From positions 25,271,501-25,335,500 of the forward strand of contig CM072861.1 in the NCBI GenBank assembly GCA_036937835.1: 64,000 bases of DNA, written 5' to 3'. This document shows positions 47,561-59,435 of the stretch, piece after piece. A model generated the notes under the pieces. It did not search any database. It was given only the letters and a program-made list of their open reading frames with translations, and had not been told where the DNA came from. The translations under genes were made by a program, and so were the position numbers. The DNA comes from Pampus argenteus. Taxonomy: Eukaryota; Chordata; Actinopteri; Scombriformes; Stromateidae. Each line of letters opens with the position of its first letter. The first letter of the stretch is position 1.

Positions 47561-50500
47561 CCCTGGTTAAACTCATCAGTCTGTACAGTTGTTGTTTTAT
47601 GTTAGCATTAGCATCACTAGCAACACAAACAAAGTCAAACCTCTCAATGGAAAAAGCATTTATCTATTTATTTAATACATAATTAACTGTGTTGTAGGAT
47701 TCTTATGTGCTTTTAAAGTGCTGCTGAGGCGGCAGACACCAAGTACATTACTAGTGGTGGTTCTTACCTGTGTGTGTGGTAAATGCTGGCGGAAGTTCAT
47801 GCTGTTCTTCTGCTTCATTTGTTGCTGCGGTCTGAACAGTGAGAGCAGGGGCGCCTTGTTCTGGTTCCCAGTGTTGGGGGGCCGCGGCGGCCCGGGTCCC
47901 GCCTCAAAGTGCGACAGAGGTTTGGTGTTGTTGTAGCTCAGCATGGCAGCTGAGGCCTGGGACCCTGGTGCCGGCGGGTGGCTGAGTGGCGGTCCGGGAG
48001 CCTGGTGACCCAGCATGTTGGAGTGTCCAGTGGGGCCCGGCATGTAGCTGCCGGCCACCGCCTTGGGAGAGCCCTTGTTTGGCTGACTGGACATCAGCAG
48101 CTGCTTTTGGGTGTTGGGGTTGAAATCCTGTGGGTAGAGAGAAGGGCTCGTTGGCTTGTCCATGCCGAACGGGCCCGCTAGCGAGCTCTGGGAGGGGTTG
48201 GCCATCTGAGGCCAGGCCTGGGGGTGGGCATGAGGCCCCTGGGTGTGGAACTTGGCCCCCGTTTGCGGCTGTTTGTGCTGCAGCTGCTGGCTGTGGAGGT
48301 GCTGTGCTCTCTGCTGCTGGGCGGCCAGCTGCTGGAGCTGCTGGGCGGGGGACAGGTCTTTGGGCACCGGGGGGCCCGGAGGAAGTAGATGGTTGGGGGG
48401 AGGTTGGAGCTGCCTGGGGGGAGGAGCTGGCTGGGATGGGGGCATAGCTGGGGAGGAGGCGGAGGAGGAGGCAACGGGGGAGCTGGTGGGGTGAGGAGGA
48501 GGCCCGGAAGACGTGCACCTGACGTGTGGGGAACCAGTGCTAGAGTCCTGCACCGGCTCAAAGGAGGCGGGGGAGAACTCCGCCTTCACGCTGCCTAAGT
48601 CCAGAGGAAGAAGGCCCTGGGAGGACTGCCCCCCTCCACCTGCTGCTACTCCTGCTCCTCCGCCTCCCACCCCTCCAGCACCACTGGGAGTTGGTGCCAG
48701 CTCCAGAGGGTCTTTGCGGTCCTCGAAGCCATCATTGAGGATGTCCTGGATGTCTTCATAGGCCACGGAGCAGTTCAGCTCCTCCATCAGCTCGGTCCAC
48801 TCCTGCTCGTTCAGGTTGAGGTCGGGGAATAGGCTGTTGTTGTTACCTCCGCCCGACGGAGGCATGATGGGCAGGATGTCATCCGGCTCCTGCTTCATCT
48901 CCTTCCGATGGAACTCGGGCTCCCCGCTATCCGTCGAGTCCGCTGCTGGGCCGTGGGTCCCGTTGGAGTTGAGCGAATCGGTGATCCCGAGCTTGGAGTC
49001 CAGCGGGGAGCCGTTGGCGGTGCCGTTGTCCAGGCAGGCCTTCTTGTTGGGAGGGAAGCCATCACTGAAACCGTTGACTTGATCTCTGCCCAGTGGAGAA
49101 CTAGCGCTCTCCAACTTCCTCTTCACTGTCTCCTGCAACTGGAGAGACAAAATGAATAAATAAATAAATGAATCTCTCAATTACCAAATAATGCAGGATA
49201 ACAATCAAAAAACAAAGGAACCAAAGAAAATTCATATCTGCAATCACCAGATTTCATCCTTCATTTCTGTATTTGCTTGTTAAATCCTTAAGATATTTAA
49301 ACTCACAGTAATTTTTATTATTCGTTAGTTTGTCAAATTTTTGTGTCAGTTCAAGGTGATGTCTTTAAAAGTCGTACTATTACTAATTAATTATTTTCAT
49401 TAGCAATCAATCTGTTGATTATTTTATTTATTAATCATTTTGTCTACAAAATATACAAAATTTGTTCTTGGTTTTTCTGAACAGTTACAACCCAAAAAAT
49501 GTTGATTTACTATCACATTCTCACATTTGAGAAGCGGAAATATTTGGCAAAAAATGTATAAAATTATTTTAATTATTACAGATTCATTTTCTGTCAGTCG
49601 GCTAATCAACTTATCAACAGATTGTTGTAGCTCTAATACTGTTCCCAATAATATAAAATAGAAGGTATCTATCAATGTCTCTTTTTAGAAATTTGCATCA
49701 TGTAATGAGGTTATTTTCAATCTGGGAGTGCCGAGTAACAAAGCCAGCTGCTGAAATATGACAGAATATCTATTTCAGAAGCTGCAGTGGTGGTTTAGCA
49801 GCTGCAGGGGGCGCTGCGGCTGAGCCGACAGGCATCAGGGTAAAACCTTCCCGGCTCCTGAGCTGCTGCCGTTAATAGAATCAGCTGCAGGCTGGCTTAC
49901 ATAACGCAGATAACAAAGAGCTTCCTCAGAGCAGTCAGCAGATCACATCTGTCCACTCTGCAGGCAGCACGACCCGCCGGATCTGATGGGAACATTCAGA
50001 ACTTCCTCCGCTGCCCGACCCAAAACACATCAGCTGATCATCACACGGTCTGCCTGTATGATTATCAAATACTGTCCACACCTGCAGCCTTCATGAAGAA
50101 GAGCGAGCAGATGAAGGCAGGGTCAAAGACTCGAATGGAGCCATTGTTTCAATGGAAATCAGCTGCTGACAAACTCTGTCCAACTCATTTCATCTTCCAA
50201 CATAAATTCAACTCTAGTGTATGAATACTGAATACTATATTTACTTATTTATTTTGTTGGCTTTAAGGTCACAGAAATCAAACATACTAAGTTGGAGCTG
50301 GAACGATTAATTGATAAACAGATAAATAATAGATTTTTTACACAAAAAGTAGGAGAAATGACAAACGTTACTTCGTCCCAGCTCCTCATTGTTCTGTATT
50401 TCTGTTTTATTACACAGTAAACCAAATATTTCTTCTTTTTTTGTCTAATCTGGACTCTAAATACTGGAATTGGTCTAAAAATCCTCTATGTTTTTATCTG

Positions 50501-53500
50501 TAGAATATAAACCAAATTCCCAAAACACAGAGAGGATGTGACCTTCGCCCTGGATCCAGGTTAAGTTCTTTCTGCTGTTTCCATGCAGTTAAAACAGGAC
50601 AAATGGAAACAACATGTTTTTATAATCTTAACTTTCCTGCTGGCTTTGGCCTTTTGACCCTGTTCATATTTCACATTATAGACAGAAGATAAATCAGCAA
50701 CTGTTTTGATAAGGAGTCTTTTTTTTCTTATCAAATGTCAAAACTTTCCTTGTTTCTGCATCTCAATTGTGAGAATTTGCTGCTTGTTTTGTTTTGAGTG
50801 ATAATAAAACATATTTGAGTTTTGGACTGTTGGTCAACAACATGAAACATTTAAAGACAATTTTAAATAGGTACTTTTCATTATTTTATAGGCCATAAAA
50901 CTCAATTAATTAATCTAGAAAGTGATTAGCAGAATAACAGATAATAAAATTAGTTCTATGAACATATCAAGGTTATGCAAAGGGTCTGGCATAAAACAGT
51001 AGCTAAACAGACTTATGATCAAAAAGAACATGTCCTCATAACAAACCTGGTTATAAAAGTTTAATGAGTAAGAACATTAACATTACATGTAAATATCAGA
51101 TAAGAGCATCTTACACCACATGTTCATTTAACAAAGGCAAACAGCAACATGAGCAAGGAAACGTGACGTCTTCCCAAAAATATGCTGAGAATTTCCTGAT
51201 TAACTCAACTGGTGAGTAGAAACATGGCTGCATCAGAGTATTTGGACTCGCTGGTGGACGATCACCTGGATCCCAGCGCCAGCAGCGGCAACGCCTCAGC
51301 TCACAGCGCCAGAGGGGATCAGGGATCGTTTGATCTGCAGCTTGTTTGAAGTGGTTTCAGTCATAATGGCAGCGACTGCAGCTTTGTGCTCTGATACAGA
51401 GGAAAGCTGACAGCAACCATTTATTCTTCAACCAAGCATTTCTGAATCCAAGTAGGTAAACCAGAGTAGTATTTGACAAACAGCACAAGAGGAAAAACTG
51501 CAGCGCAAACGTCCTGTAGCTGCTAACGTGGAGATAGTTGAATCTCCTTTCTCTCTCTCTTAGCGGGCTACTCATTTAGAGCAGGAGAAAGAGAGGAACG
51601 CCTGTGTGGGTGTGCAGGGAGATGCTGACTGGATAATAAACTGTGGGGGTAAACAGAGCAGCATTTCTGCCCTGAGGAAAAGGAAACTAGTGATTCACTC
51701 AACTTCTTAAACTTGAAATACTGGTCTGACTCCTCCCCCTGCTCCTGGTTACCACAGATACACACCTGGTGAGGGGGAGGGGGTTCTGCCAAAGCCAGAA
51801 AACAGCATCAGTGGAATTCTGGGTATTTGAGTAGTTCTATAGTCAGGTTTACCTGTCAGGTAACACTGACAACAGAAGCTATCACTAAAGGTACTAGTGT
51901 TACTTCTATAACTAATACCACTACTTCTGTTACTAATACTGCTATGTTCACTGATATAATACTACAACTGAACTACTAAACCATTACTACAATACAAAAA
52001 AAAATCTGTTAAACTTCCATTTAAACCCAGGTCAACCGACACCAAACAGTAACTCATGAAACATGCAGTGTTTGTCAGCCCGACTCTGGAAGTTACTGAA
52101 TGCTCACAAGCAGGTAGAAGAGGAGCCTCAGCAACAACAGTCAAAGTAAGTCACAGTTGTGCTGGATAAAGCATGTAATTACACTATGATAAGATGACAA
52201 AAACACAGTAGATATTTTAGATTTCTGTGGAAAAACTGGAGCCAAACATTCCAGGATGCGTCATTGTGAAGATATTCAGCAGCCGTTATTTATTTAAATG
52301 GTCTCTTGTAATGTGAAATATGCACACTTGGTTGTTTTAGCCATAACAAAAGCCTTCAGTATCAGAACAGCCTCACTTTGGTATTATTTTATCACCATTC
52401 TACCAAAATGTTTCTCACACATGAGAAGGCGACTCGTCTCCTGATCCAGTGACGACAAGTCTTCATGGCCTAAACCCAACTAACAGACCCGACCACGGCC
52501 AGACGCGACCAACAGACCCGATCACATCCAAACCCAACCACGGCCAAACCAACTAACAGACCCAACCACGGCCAAACCAACTAACAGACCTGACCACAGC
52601 CAGGCGCGACCAACAGACCCGATCACATCCAAACCCAACCACGGCCAAACCAACTAACAGACCCGACTACGGCCAAACCAACTAACAGACCCGATCACGG
52701 CCAGACGCGACCAACAGACCCAACCACGGCCAGACCCGACTAACAGACCCGACCACGGCCAGACCCGACCACGGCCAGGCCCAACCACCATAGCTTTGAG
52801 CTCACATACAGTTTAATACCCGTTTCCACTGCAATGATAAATAAATGACAGTTTATTCAAATGTATGTCGTTCCTTCCTGGCAGTTTATAACCATCATTA
52901 CCAACAATATGCAGTGATCGTGTCGTAACACATGATCAGAGCTGAGCCGTTCGGATCTCTAACAGTGACGTAAAAAAGAGACCAGTGGCAGTATGGCTGC
53001 TGTGAACACATACTGTTAGGCATTTCCTAACAGTATTCAGGACACACACACAAGCAGTGACACACAGTGATGACTCAGCTGTGGGGTTTCTGTTCACACT
53101 GAATCACCTCTCAGGACTCCAGCTTGTGTTTGTCAGTCTGTCCTCGCTGAGTGCAGTTTCACACTCAGAAAGTAACAGACTTATCTCTGCTTCAGACCAT
53201 GTTTTACACTCCAACACGTCTATTCTAACATGCTGTTTCCAGGTTGTTTATAGTAGAGACCTCAGCCTGCAGTAAAACACCTATTATATACTATATATAT
53301 ACTTTATAGTTGCAACGTCATCCAACAAAATCAACATGAATACAGATGTATGAGGACTGCTGTGCTGCATCATCAGTGATCACAGAAAGCTGTCTCCTCT
53401 GCTGTCAGTCTGTTCAGCCTCCTCCTGTTCCCTGTGATCCCTGACATCAAGTTTGAATGCAGCCAAATTCACAGTTATCAGAGTTACAGTCATTTATCAA

Positions 53501-56500
53501 TTATTTTCTCAATAAATCTATAAAATTCCTAGAAATAAAGCAGTAGTCCAACAGTAATCAGTTTCAAAAAAAGCAAAGTTGATGGACTCATCACTGCAGC
53601 TTTATTCATTTACATATTTTGGAGCAGCAAAAAAGTGTTACTATTGTGTTGTAAAAGTCAAGGTTGTTTTGGAAAAGCTATTTAAATATTAAATATCTAA
53701 AGAGCTCATGTCATCTGTCAAATATAAAATCTCACTATATTTAGTATGCGTTTTGTAATGCAGGTAAAATGGCTAATGATTTATTTATTATAAGAGAGAT
53801 TAATTTTCTGTCAATCGTATTTGTAGTTGTCAAAAGGATGGAAGGGTTAAAACTCTGACTTCAGCTTCTTCAATGTGAATATTTCTGGTTGCTTTACCGG
53901 AGAACAGCGTGACGTCAAAGAGGGAACGGAAGTAGTGGAAGAAGTATTCAGAACCTGCATAAAAGGTCCTACTACAGTAAAAGTACATAAGTATTGTACA
54001 GTTATCGTCTCCACCCTTCAAACATGCAGCTGTATCATAAAATATTATGTATCATACACTGAATGAGCTCCCTCATACTACCAGAGTACTCTGCGTGTGT
54101 GGTGGATTAAAGCCACTTGAGACTGCTGGAGGATGGTAACTTCCTTTCTCGCCGTTGCTTTAGAAACAAAACACATAATAAACAACTGCAGGGTCTTTTA
54201 AAAATTAGCCAGATATGGACACTTGTGTGATAGTTTGAGACCCCCTGTGCAGTGATCCTTCATTATGATGGTCCATATTGTCCACCATCAAACAATTAAT
54301 AATATTAGTAATTACTAAGATTAGTGCTCCAACTAATGGTTAGTTTTTCCTGATTAATCGTTTGATCTGTAAAATAGTGAAATACCATCTCAGTTTCTGT
54401 CAGCTATCATCAAACCCAAAAAGAATCAACTTACTGTCACGTAGCAACACACTGATCAGAGTAGTTACTGATTCTACTTCATTACTTTACTAATCATTAC
54501 AGGTATTTACAATAATGTACTGAGTGTTGAATTCATACCACACCAGTCTATAGTGTGTTCAGGCTTCTATATACACACACTATACATCCAGTGTGTCTCC
54601 CTGTTTACATCCAGTGTGTCTCTCTCTGTTTACACCCAGTGTGTGTCTCACTGTTTACACCCAGTGTGTCTCTCCGTTTACACCCAGTGTGTCTCTCTCC
54701 GTTTACATCCAGTGTGTCTCTCCCTGTTTACATCCAGTGTGTCTCTCTCTGTTTACACCCAGTGTGTGTCTCCCTGTTTACATCCAGTGTGTCTCTCCCT
54801 GTTTACATCCAGTGTCTCTCCCTGTTTACACCCAGTGTGTCTCGCTGTTTACACCCAGTGTGTCTCCCTGTTTACACCCAGCGTGTCTCTCTCTGTTTAC
54901 ACCCAGCGTGTCTCTCTCTGTTTACACCCAGCGTGTCTCTCTCTGTTTACACCCAGCGTGTGTCTCTCTGTTTACACCCAGCGTGTCTCTCCCTGTTTAC
55001 ACCCAGTGTGTCTCCCTGTTTACACCCAGTGTGTCTCCCTGTTTACACCCAGTGTGTCTCCCTGTTTACACCCAGTGTGTCTCTCCCTGTTTACACCCAG
55101 TGTGTCTCTCCCTGTTTACATCCAGTGTGTCTCTCTCTATTTACACCCAGTGTGTCTCTCTCTATTTACACCCAGTGTGTCTCTCTCTGTTTACACCCAG
55201 TGTGTCTCTCTGTTTACACCCAGTGTGTATCCCTGTTTACATCCAGTGTGTATCCCTGTTTACACCCAGTGTGTGTCTCCCTGTTTACACCCAGTGTGTG
55301 TCTCTCTGTTTACACCCAGTGTGTCTCTCTGTTTACATCCAGTGTGTATCCCTGTTTACATCCAGTGTGTATCCCTGTTTACACCCAGTGTGTGTCTCCC
55401 TGTTTACACCCAGTGTGTGTCTCTCTGTTTACACCCAGTGTGTGTGTCTCTCTGTTTACACCCAGTGTGTGTGTCTCTCTGTTTACACCCAGTGTGTCTC
55501 CCTGTTTACATCCAGTGTGTCTCCCTGTTTACATCCAGTGTGTCTCCCTGTTTACATCCAGTGTGTGTGTCTCTCTGTTTACATCCAGTGTGTGTGTCTC
55601 TCTGTTTACACCCAGTGTGTCTCCCTGTTTACATCCAGTGTGTGTGTCTCTCTGTTTACACCCAGTGTGTCTCCCTGTTTACATCCAGTGTGTCTCCCTG
55701 TTTACATCCAGTGTGTCTCTCTGTTTACATCCAGTGTGTCTCTCTGTTTACACCCAGTGTGTGTCTCCCTGTTTACATCCAGTGTGTCTCCCTGTTTACA
55801 TCCAGTGTGTCTCTCTGTTTACATCCAGTGTGTCTCCCTGTTTACATCCAGTGTGTCTCTCTGTTTACACCCAGTGTGTCTCTCTGTTTACACCCAGCGT
55901 GTGTCTCTCTGTTTACACCCAGCGTGTCTCTCCCTGTTTACACCCAGCGTGTGTCTCACTGTTTACACCCAGTGTGTCTCTCTCTGTTTACACCCAGCGT
56001 GTGTCTCTCTGTTTACATCCAGCGTGTCTCTCTGTTTACACCCAGCGTGTCTCTCTGTTTACACCCAGTGTGTCTCACTGTTTACACCCAGTGTGTCTCT
56101 CTCTGTTTACACCCAGTGTGTCTCTCTCTGTTTACACCCAGTGTGTCTCTCTCTGTTTACATCCAGCGTGTCTCTCTGTTTACACCCAGCGTGTCTCTCT
56201 GTTTACACCCAGTGTGTCTCTCTGTTTACACCCAGTGTGTGTCTCTCTGTTTACACCCAGTGTGTCTCTCTGTTTACACCCAGTGTGTCTCACTGTTTAC
56301 ACCCAGTGTGTCTCTCTCTGTTTACACCCAGCGTGTCTCTCTCTGTTTACACCCAGTGTGTCTCTCACTGTTTACACCCAGCGTGTGTCTCTCTGTTTAC
56401 ATCCAGCGTGTCTCTCTGTTTACATCCAGCGTGTGTCTCACTGTTTACACCCAGTGTGTCTCTCTCTGTTTACACCCAGTGTGCCTCCCTGTTTACACCC

Positions 56501-57954
56501 AGTGTGTCTCTCTGTTTACACCCAGTGTGTCTCTCTGTTTACATCCAGCGTGTGTCTCACTGTTTACACCCAGTGTGTCTCTCTCTGTTTACACCCAGTG
56601 TGTCTCACTGTTTACACCCAGTGTGTGTCTCTCTGTTTACACCCAGTGTGTCTCTCTGTTTACACCCAGTGTGTGTCTCTCTGTTTACACCCAGTGTGTC
56701 TCTCTGTTTACACCCAGTGTGTCTCACTGTTTACACCCAGCGTGTGTCTCTCTCTGTTTAAACCCAGTGTGTCTCTCTGTTTACACCCAGTGTGTCTCTC
56801 TGTTTACACCCAGTGTGTGTCTCTCTGTTTACACCCAGTGTGTCTCTCTGTTTACACCCAGTGTGTCTCACTGTTTACACCCAGTGTGTGTCTCTCTGTT
56901 TACATCCAGCGTGTGTCTCTCTCTGTTTAAACCCAGTGTGTCTCTCTGTTTACACCCAGTGTGTCTCTCTGTTTACACCCAGTGTGTCTCTCCCTGTTTA
57001 CACCCAGCGTGTCTCTCCCTGTTTACACCCAGTGTGTCTCTCACTGTTTACACCCAGCGTGTGTCTCTCTGTTTACATCCAGCGTGTCTCTCTGTTTACA
57101 TCCAGCGTGTGTCTCACTGTTTACACCCAGTGTGTCTCTCTCTGTTTACACCCAGTGTGTCTCTCTGTTTACACCCAGTGTGTCTCTCTGTTTACACCCA
57201 GTGTGTCTCTCTGTTTACACCCAGTGTGTCTCTCTGTTTACATCCAGTGTGTCTCTCTCTGTTTACACCCAGTGTGCCTCCCTGTTTACACCCAGTGTGT
57301 CTCTCCCTGTTTACATCTAGCGTGTGTCTCACTGTTTACACCCAGTGTGTCTCTCTCTGTTTACACCCAGTGTGTCTCTCTCTGTTTACACCCAGTGTGT
57401 CTCTCTCTGTTTACACCCAGTGTGTCTCTCTCTGTTTACATCCAGTGTGTCTCTCTGTTTACATCCAGCGTGTGTCTCCCTGTTTACACCCAGTGTGTCT
57501 CTCTCTGTTTACACCCAGTGTGTCCCTGTTTACATCCAGTGTGTCTCTCTCTGTTTACACCCAGTGTGTCTCTCTGTTTACACCCAGCGTGTCTCTGTAC
57601 AGTCTGTGTTCAGTGCTCACTTACCGCTATCAGGGTGCTGTTCCGGCTCTGTTCCGCCGTTGTCCCTCCGCTGTCTCCCAGCTCCGCGCTGGTGCCGCCG
57701 CCGGCCTGCGCTCTCTGCCCGGCCTGGTCGCTGCTTGGTTGGGACTGTCGGTGCTTGTTGGACCGCTTGGCCTTGGCCTGCAGGCAGCGCTGGTGCAGGG
57801 CGAAGGTCTGCTGCCGCTCCAGGTCCAGCCGCTCCAGCGTCGCGCCCTCGTAGCGGCTCTCGCAGCTGTTGTGATGCTGCCGGAAGAGCTCGATCCTCCG
57901 GCGGAGCCTCTCCATCACCGCGCTGTGTCGCGGTGTAACAAAATCCGCCATCAT
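43041..57954 (-). CDS. maml1: Mastermind-like protein 1, complete, five coding exons
   Basis: Coding exons in order: 57,954-57,625; 49,138-47,768; 46,149-45,877; 45,247-45,118; 44,068-43,041 (TAG). All introns are GT/AG and in phase, giving 1,043 codons (human MAML1 1,016). It is a nuclear co-activator that completes the Notch-ICD/CSL ternary complex and recruits p300. Residues about 8-69 form the basic CSL/Notch-binding helix: TPRHSAVMERLRRRIELFRQ, HHNSCESRY, LDLERQQTFALHQRCLQAKA, then the basic KAKRSNKHR. PRHSAVMERLRRRIEL identifies MAML1 over MAML2/3. LQETVKRKLESA opens exon 2; LFPDLNLNEQEWTELMEEL (about 213-231) is the conserved acidic p300-binding/activation region. Exon 3 carries poly-Gln, exon 4 HLTRPPPQYQDQ, and the C-terminus ends VDSLLKGQSTQEWIADLDEL. 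The start is the first of two tandem ATGs. Intron 1 is 8.5 kb, a third of it one minisatellite. Confidence 0.95.
45358..45545 (+). repeat. Interspersed repeat in maml1 intron 3
   Basis: Carries the widespread fish-repeat signature CAAATTTTATTTATATAGCC-like start, ATCACAAAATACATTTGTCT, CAGAGGGCTTTACAATCTGT and the end AGGAAAAACTTGCCC ... GGGAAAAAGGTGGAAGAAAC CTCAG. It is non-coding and in opposite orientation to maml1. Confidence 0.65.
46192..46207 (+). promoter_or_regulatory. CTCF-like site in maml1 intron 2, plus orientation
   Basis: CCACCAGGAGGCGCTG, a close match to the CTCF core, about 43 bp upstream of exon 3 in transcript terms. Confidence 0.45.
46610..46870. repeat. Diverged interspersed repeat in maml1 intron 2
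   Basis: Contains CCCCTAGTGGCTGCAGCGTT, GATGGTGGCACCAGAGGAAG and GAATCCTCCTCTGAACAGCA, pieces of a common fish repeat also seen at 30,830-31,070 and 60,985-61,085. Confidence 0.45.
47116..47166. repeat. (CA)n in maml1 intron 2
   Basis: About 25 CA units with one TA interruption. A (GT)17-18 tract follows at about 47,525-47,559. Confidence 0.95.
49380..49655 (+). repeat. ATTAAT-type dispersed repeat copy in maml1 intron 1
   Basis: Fairly complete copy: AATCAATCTGTTGATTATTT, TGTCTACAAAATATACAAAA, TGTTGATTTACTATCACATT, GAAGCGGAAATATTT, then ACAGATTCATTTTCTGTCAG and GGCTAATCAACTTATC with GTTGTAGCTCT at the end. A second, weaker copy lies at about 50,290-50,545. Confidence 0.55.
49798..49815 (+). 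promoter_or_regulatory. CTCF-like site in maml1 intron 1, plus orientation
   Basis: CAGCTGCAGGGGGCGCTG; the AGGGGGCGC core is present but the 5' half is weaker. Confidence 0.35.
50546..52471. other. maml1 intron 1, no further feature
   Basis: Unique intronic DNA. Short frames at 51,357-51,792 and 51,962-52,144 lack splice signals or recognisable content. Confidence 0.4.
52472..52790. repeat. Minisatellite in maml1 intron 1
   Basis: About 320 bp of units such as CAACTAACAGACCCGACCAC and GGCCAGACGCGACCAACAG, about 24-30 bp each and CpG-rich relative to the flanks. ACCACGGCCA recurs about ten times. Confidence 0.88.
53897..54010 (+). repeat. Partial duplicate of the maml1 promoter-distal segment plus repeat start
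   Basis: GAGAACAGCGTGACG, GTCAAAGAGGGAACGGAA and TGGAAGAAGTATTCAGA occur in the same order and strand as at 59,140-59,225, with two internal deletions (about 19 and 16 bp). The copy includes a TGACGTCA CRE palindrome at 53,910-53,917 and the 5' end of the VNTR-bearing dispersed repeat. Confidence 0.75.
54310..54440 (+). repeat. Fragment of ATTAAT-type dispersed repeat
   Basis: GTGCTCCAACTAATGGTTAG, TTTTTCCTGATTAATCG and TTTGATCTGTAAAATAGTGA match the start of the family described at 4,848-5,110. Confidence 0.5.
54585..57597. repeat. 3-kb minisatellite filling the 5' end of maml1 intron 1
   Basis: About 130 tandem units of roughly 23 bp (range about 21-27) whose core is CTGTTTACACCCAGTGTG followed by TCTC repeats. 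Variants: ACACCCAG/ACATCCAG, CAGTGTG/CAGCGTG (CpG), TGTCTC/TGTGTCTC, and rare CTATTTAC or TGTTTAAAC. The array ends 26 bp from the exon 1 donor GT (57,624-57,623). No variant makes a stop codon on the plus strand, so all three forward frames stay open, one for 1,135 codons; none is a gene. Confidence 0.97.
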
Positions 57955-58766
57955 CAATAAAGACTTGTAGTAAACTCCCGGCTCAGGTTTCGTCCATAAA
58001 ATGCTGAATTTGGCTGTTTTTCACCCCCCCTCGCCCTCTACAAAGACTCTGCTGGCTCCATGGAGGCGACCTTTGTCTTGCTAATGGCCTTCAGTCACAG
58101 CAGCACTCACTGCCGGAGAGGAAAATTAAGGTTTTTGGGTGCATTTTCATTCAGCCTCCAGATTTATTCACTTAAAAAGGTAGATGCAAGTAATCACAAT
58201 AAATACAACAGCTCGTTTAACTTGCTGTGTGAACTGAGAGCCACATTTCGCCCGAAATTCACCCAAAATCAAACACACAAAACTCCCGATTTATCCACCC
58301 AAACCTGCTAATTTGTATACTACTGATTACATACGTTACTCCACCTTCCCCCCGGTTAATGAAAGGCTGCTGTCTGGCTTTCAGACGAACTCCGTCCGGA
58401 TAAGTTAGCACATTCCTGCACTCACTAAATCAAAGTTGGAGCGTCAAAAATTCCATAAAACTACCTGAAACTACGCAGAAAAACAATTATTTTATTGTTA
58501 TTATGACTTCACTTCTAGCTCACCTGTTAACAGCACAGTTATCACACATGAGAGCATCATAACGGCTCTGAAAGTAGTTTGAAACTTTTATTTTTGCTCG
58601 ACTATTAGTTACTGGTTAGCTTTGGTTAGCGAGCAGGGAGCTAGCCGCTGTCTTATTCACAAACTTGGCAGCTGATAAACTGAGTTTTCAATTCTAACAA
58701 ATGAGAAAATAAACAACAATACTTTTCCAGACAAGAGACGCTCCGTTAGGTATTAAATTCACTTAC
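57955..58766 (-). other. maml1 5' UTR and possible 5' UTR intron
   Basis: Non-coding DNA upstream of the ATG. On the minus strand, TTTTCCTCTCCGGCAG (about 58,108-58,123) resembles an acceptor, and ACA|GTAAGT at 58,766 a donor, so an untranslated first exon at 58,767 and above could splice to the coding exon. No transcript evidence is available. Confidence 0.3.
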
Positions 58767-59175
58767 TGTGATCGTGTTGCTGTCCGCTGTCCAGCAAACA
58801 GCTGATCCTCCGCCTGCCTGTAGCCGTTAGCCGTTAGCTGCTAACGGTCGGACGCGCTAACGGCAGCTCGTAAATAAATCATGTTTAACTTTAATCTCTC
58901 CCGAGCCGTCGGTGCGGATAACCCTCCTCCTCACGGCCGAACCCGAGCCGGGATATGTGAGCTTCAGATCGGGGAACAGGACCAACTGTTCTGCTTCTAT
59001 TCTGCTTCTATTGTTTTCCAGTGGACAGGCAGGTTTACGCCGCCATTTTGGAAACTTTCTCTTTTTTTCCATCAGCAGCAGGAATGTCCCTGTTCCCGCC
59101 TCATCGGTGATTGACAGCAACAACAGCCAATAGACGACGAGAACAGCGTGACGTGATGACTGTGCAGTGACGTCA
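58767..59175 (-). promoter_or_regulatory. Promoter-like block for maml1
   Basis: CpG-containing block with a YY1-type GCCGCCATTTTG (59,039-59,050), a CCAAT box (59,127-59,131, in CAGCCAATAG) and a perfect CRE TGACGTCA (59,168-59,175). Short tandem CTGCTTCTATT repeats lie near 58,990-59,010. The arrangement fits a TATA-less promoter; the left edge is a consensus donor for a non-coding exon reading leftward. Confidence 0.45.
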
Positions 59176-59194
59176 AAGAGGGAACGGAAAACAA

Positions 59195-59435
59195 ACCAGT
59201 AGTAGTGGAAGAAGTATTCAGATCCTACATAAAAGTCCTACTACAGTAACAGTACATAAGTACTGTGATCTTGATGTAGTTAAAGTACTGCAGTATCAGT
59301 ACATAAGTATAGTGATCTTGATGTAGTTAAAGTACTGCAGTAACAGTAGTGACTGATATATTATTATATATGACATCATTAGATTATTAATACTGAAGCA
59401 TCAGTGTTAGAGCAGCATGTTACTGTTGTAGCTGC
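59195..59435 (+). repeat. Dispersed repeat copy with two-unit internal VNTR
   Basis: Starts AGTGGAAGAAGTATTCAGAT, AAAAGTCCTACTACAGTAA; then two copies of the GTGATCTTGATGTAGTTAAA / GTACTGCAGTA unit; then the same distal flank (GCAGCATGTTACTGTTGTAG) that borders the twelve-unit array at 3,270-4,060 in reverse. Confidence 0.85.

Noticed and set aside
57955..57957. Upstream in-frame TTG as the maml1 start
   Set aside because: It is not an ATG; the first ATG of the tandem pair at 57,954 and 57,951 is the plausible start.
54553..57960. Plus-strand open frame of 1,135 codons and two others of 722-791 codons
   Set aside because: They are produced by the 23-bp minisatellite, which contains no stop codon in any forward frame; the peptide is a monotonous SVSLFTPSV-type repeat, and the 3' end runs antisense through maml1 exon 1.
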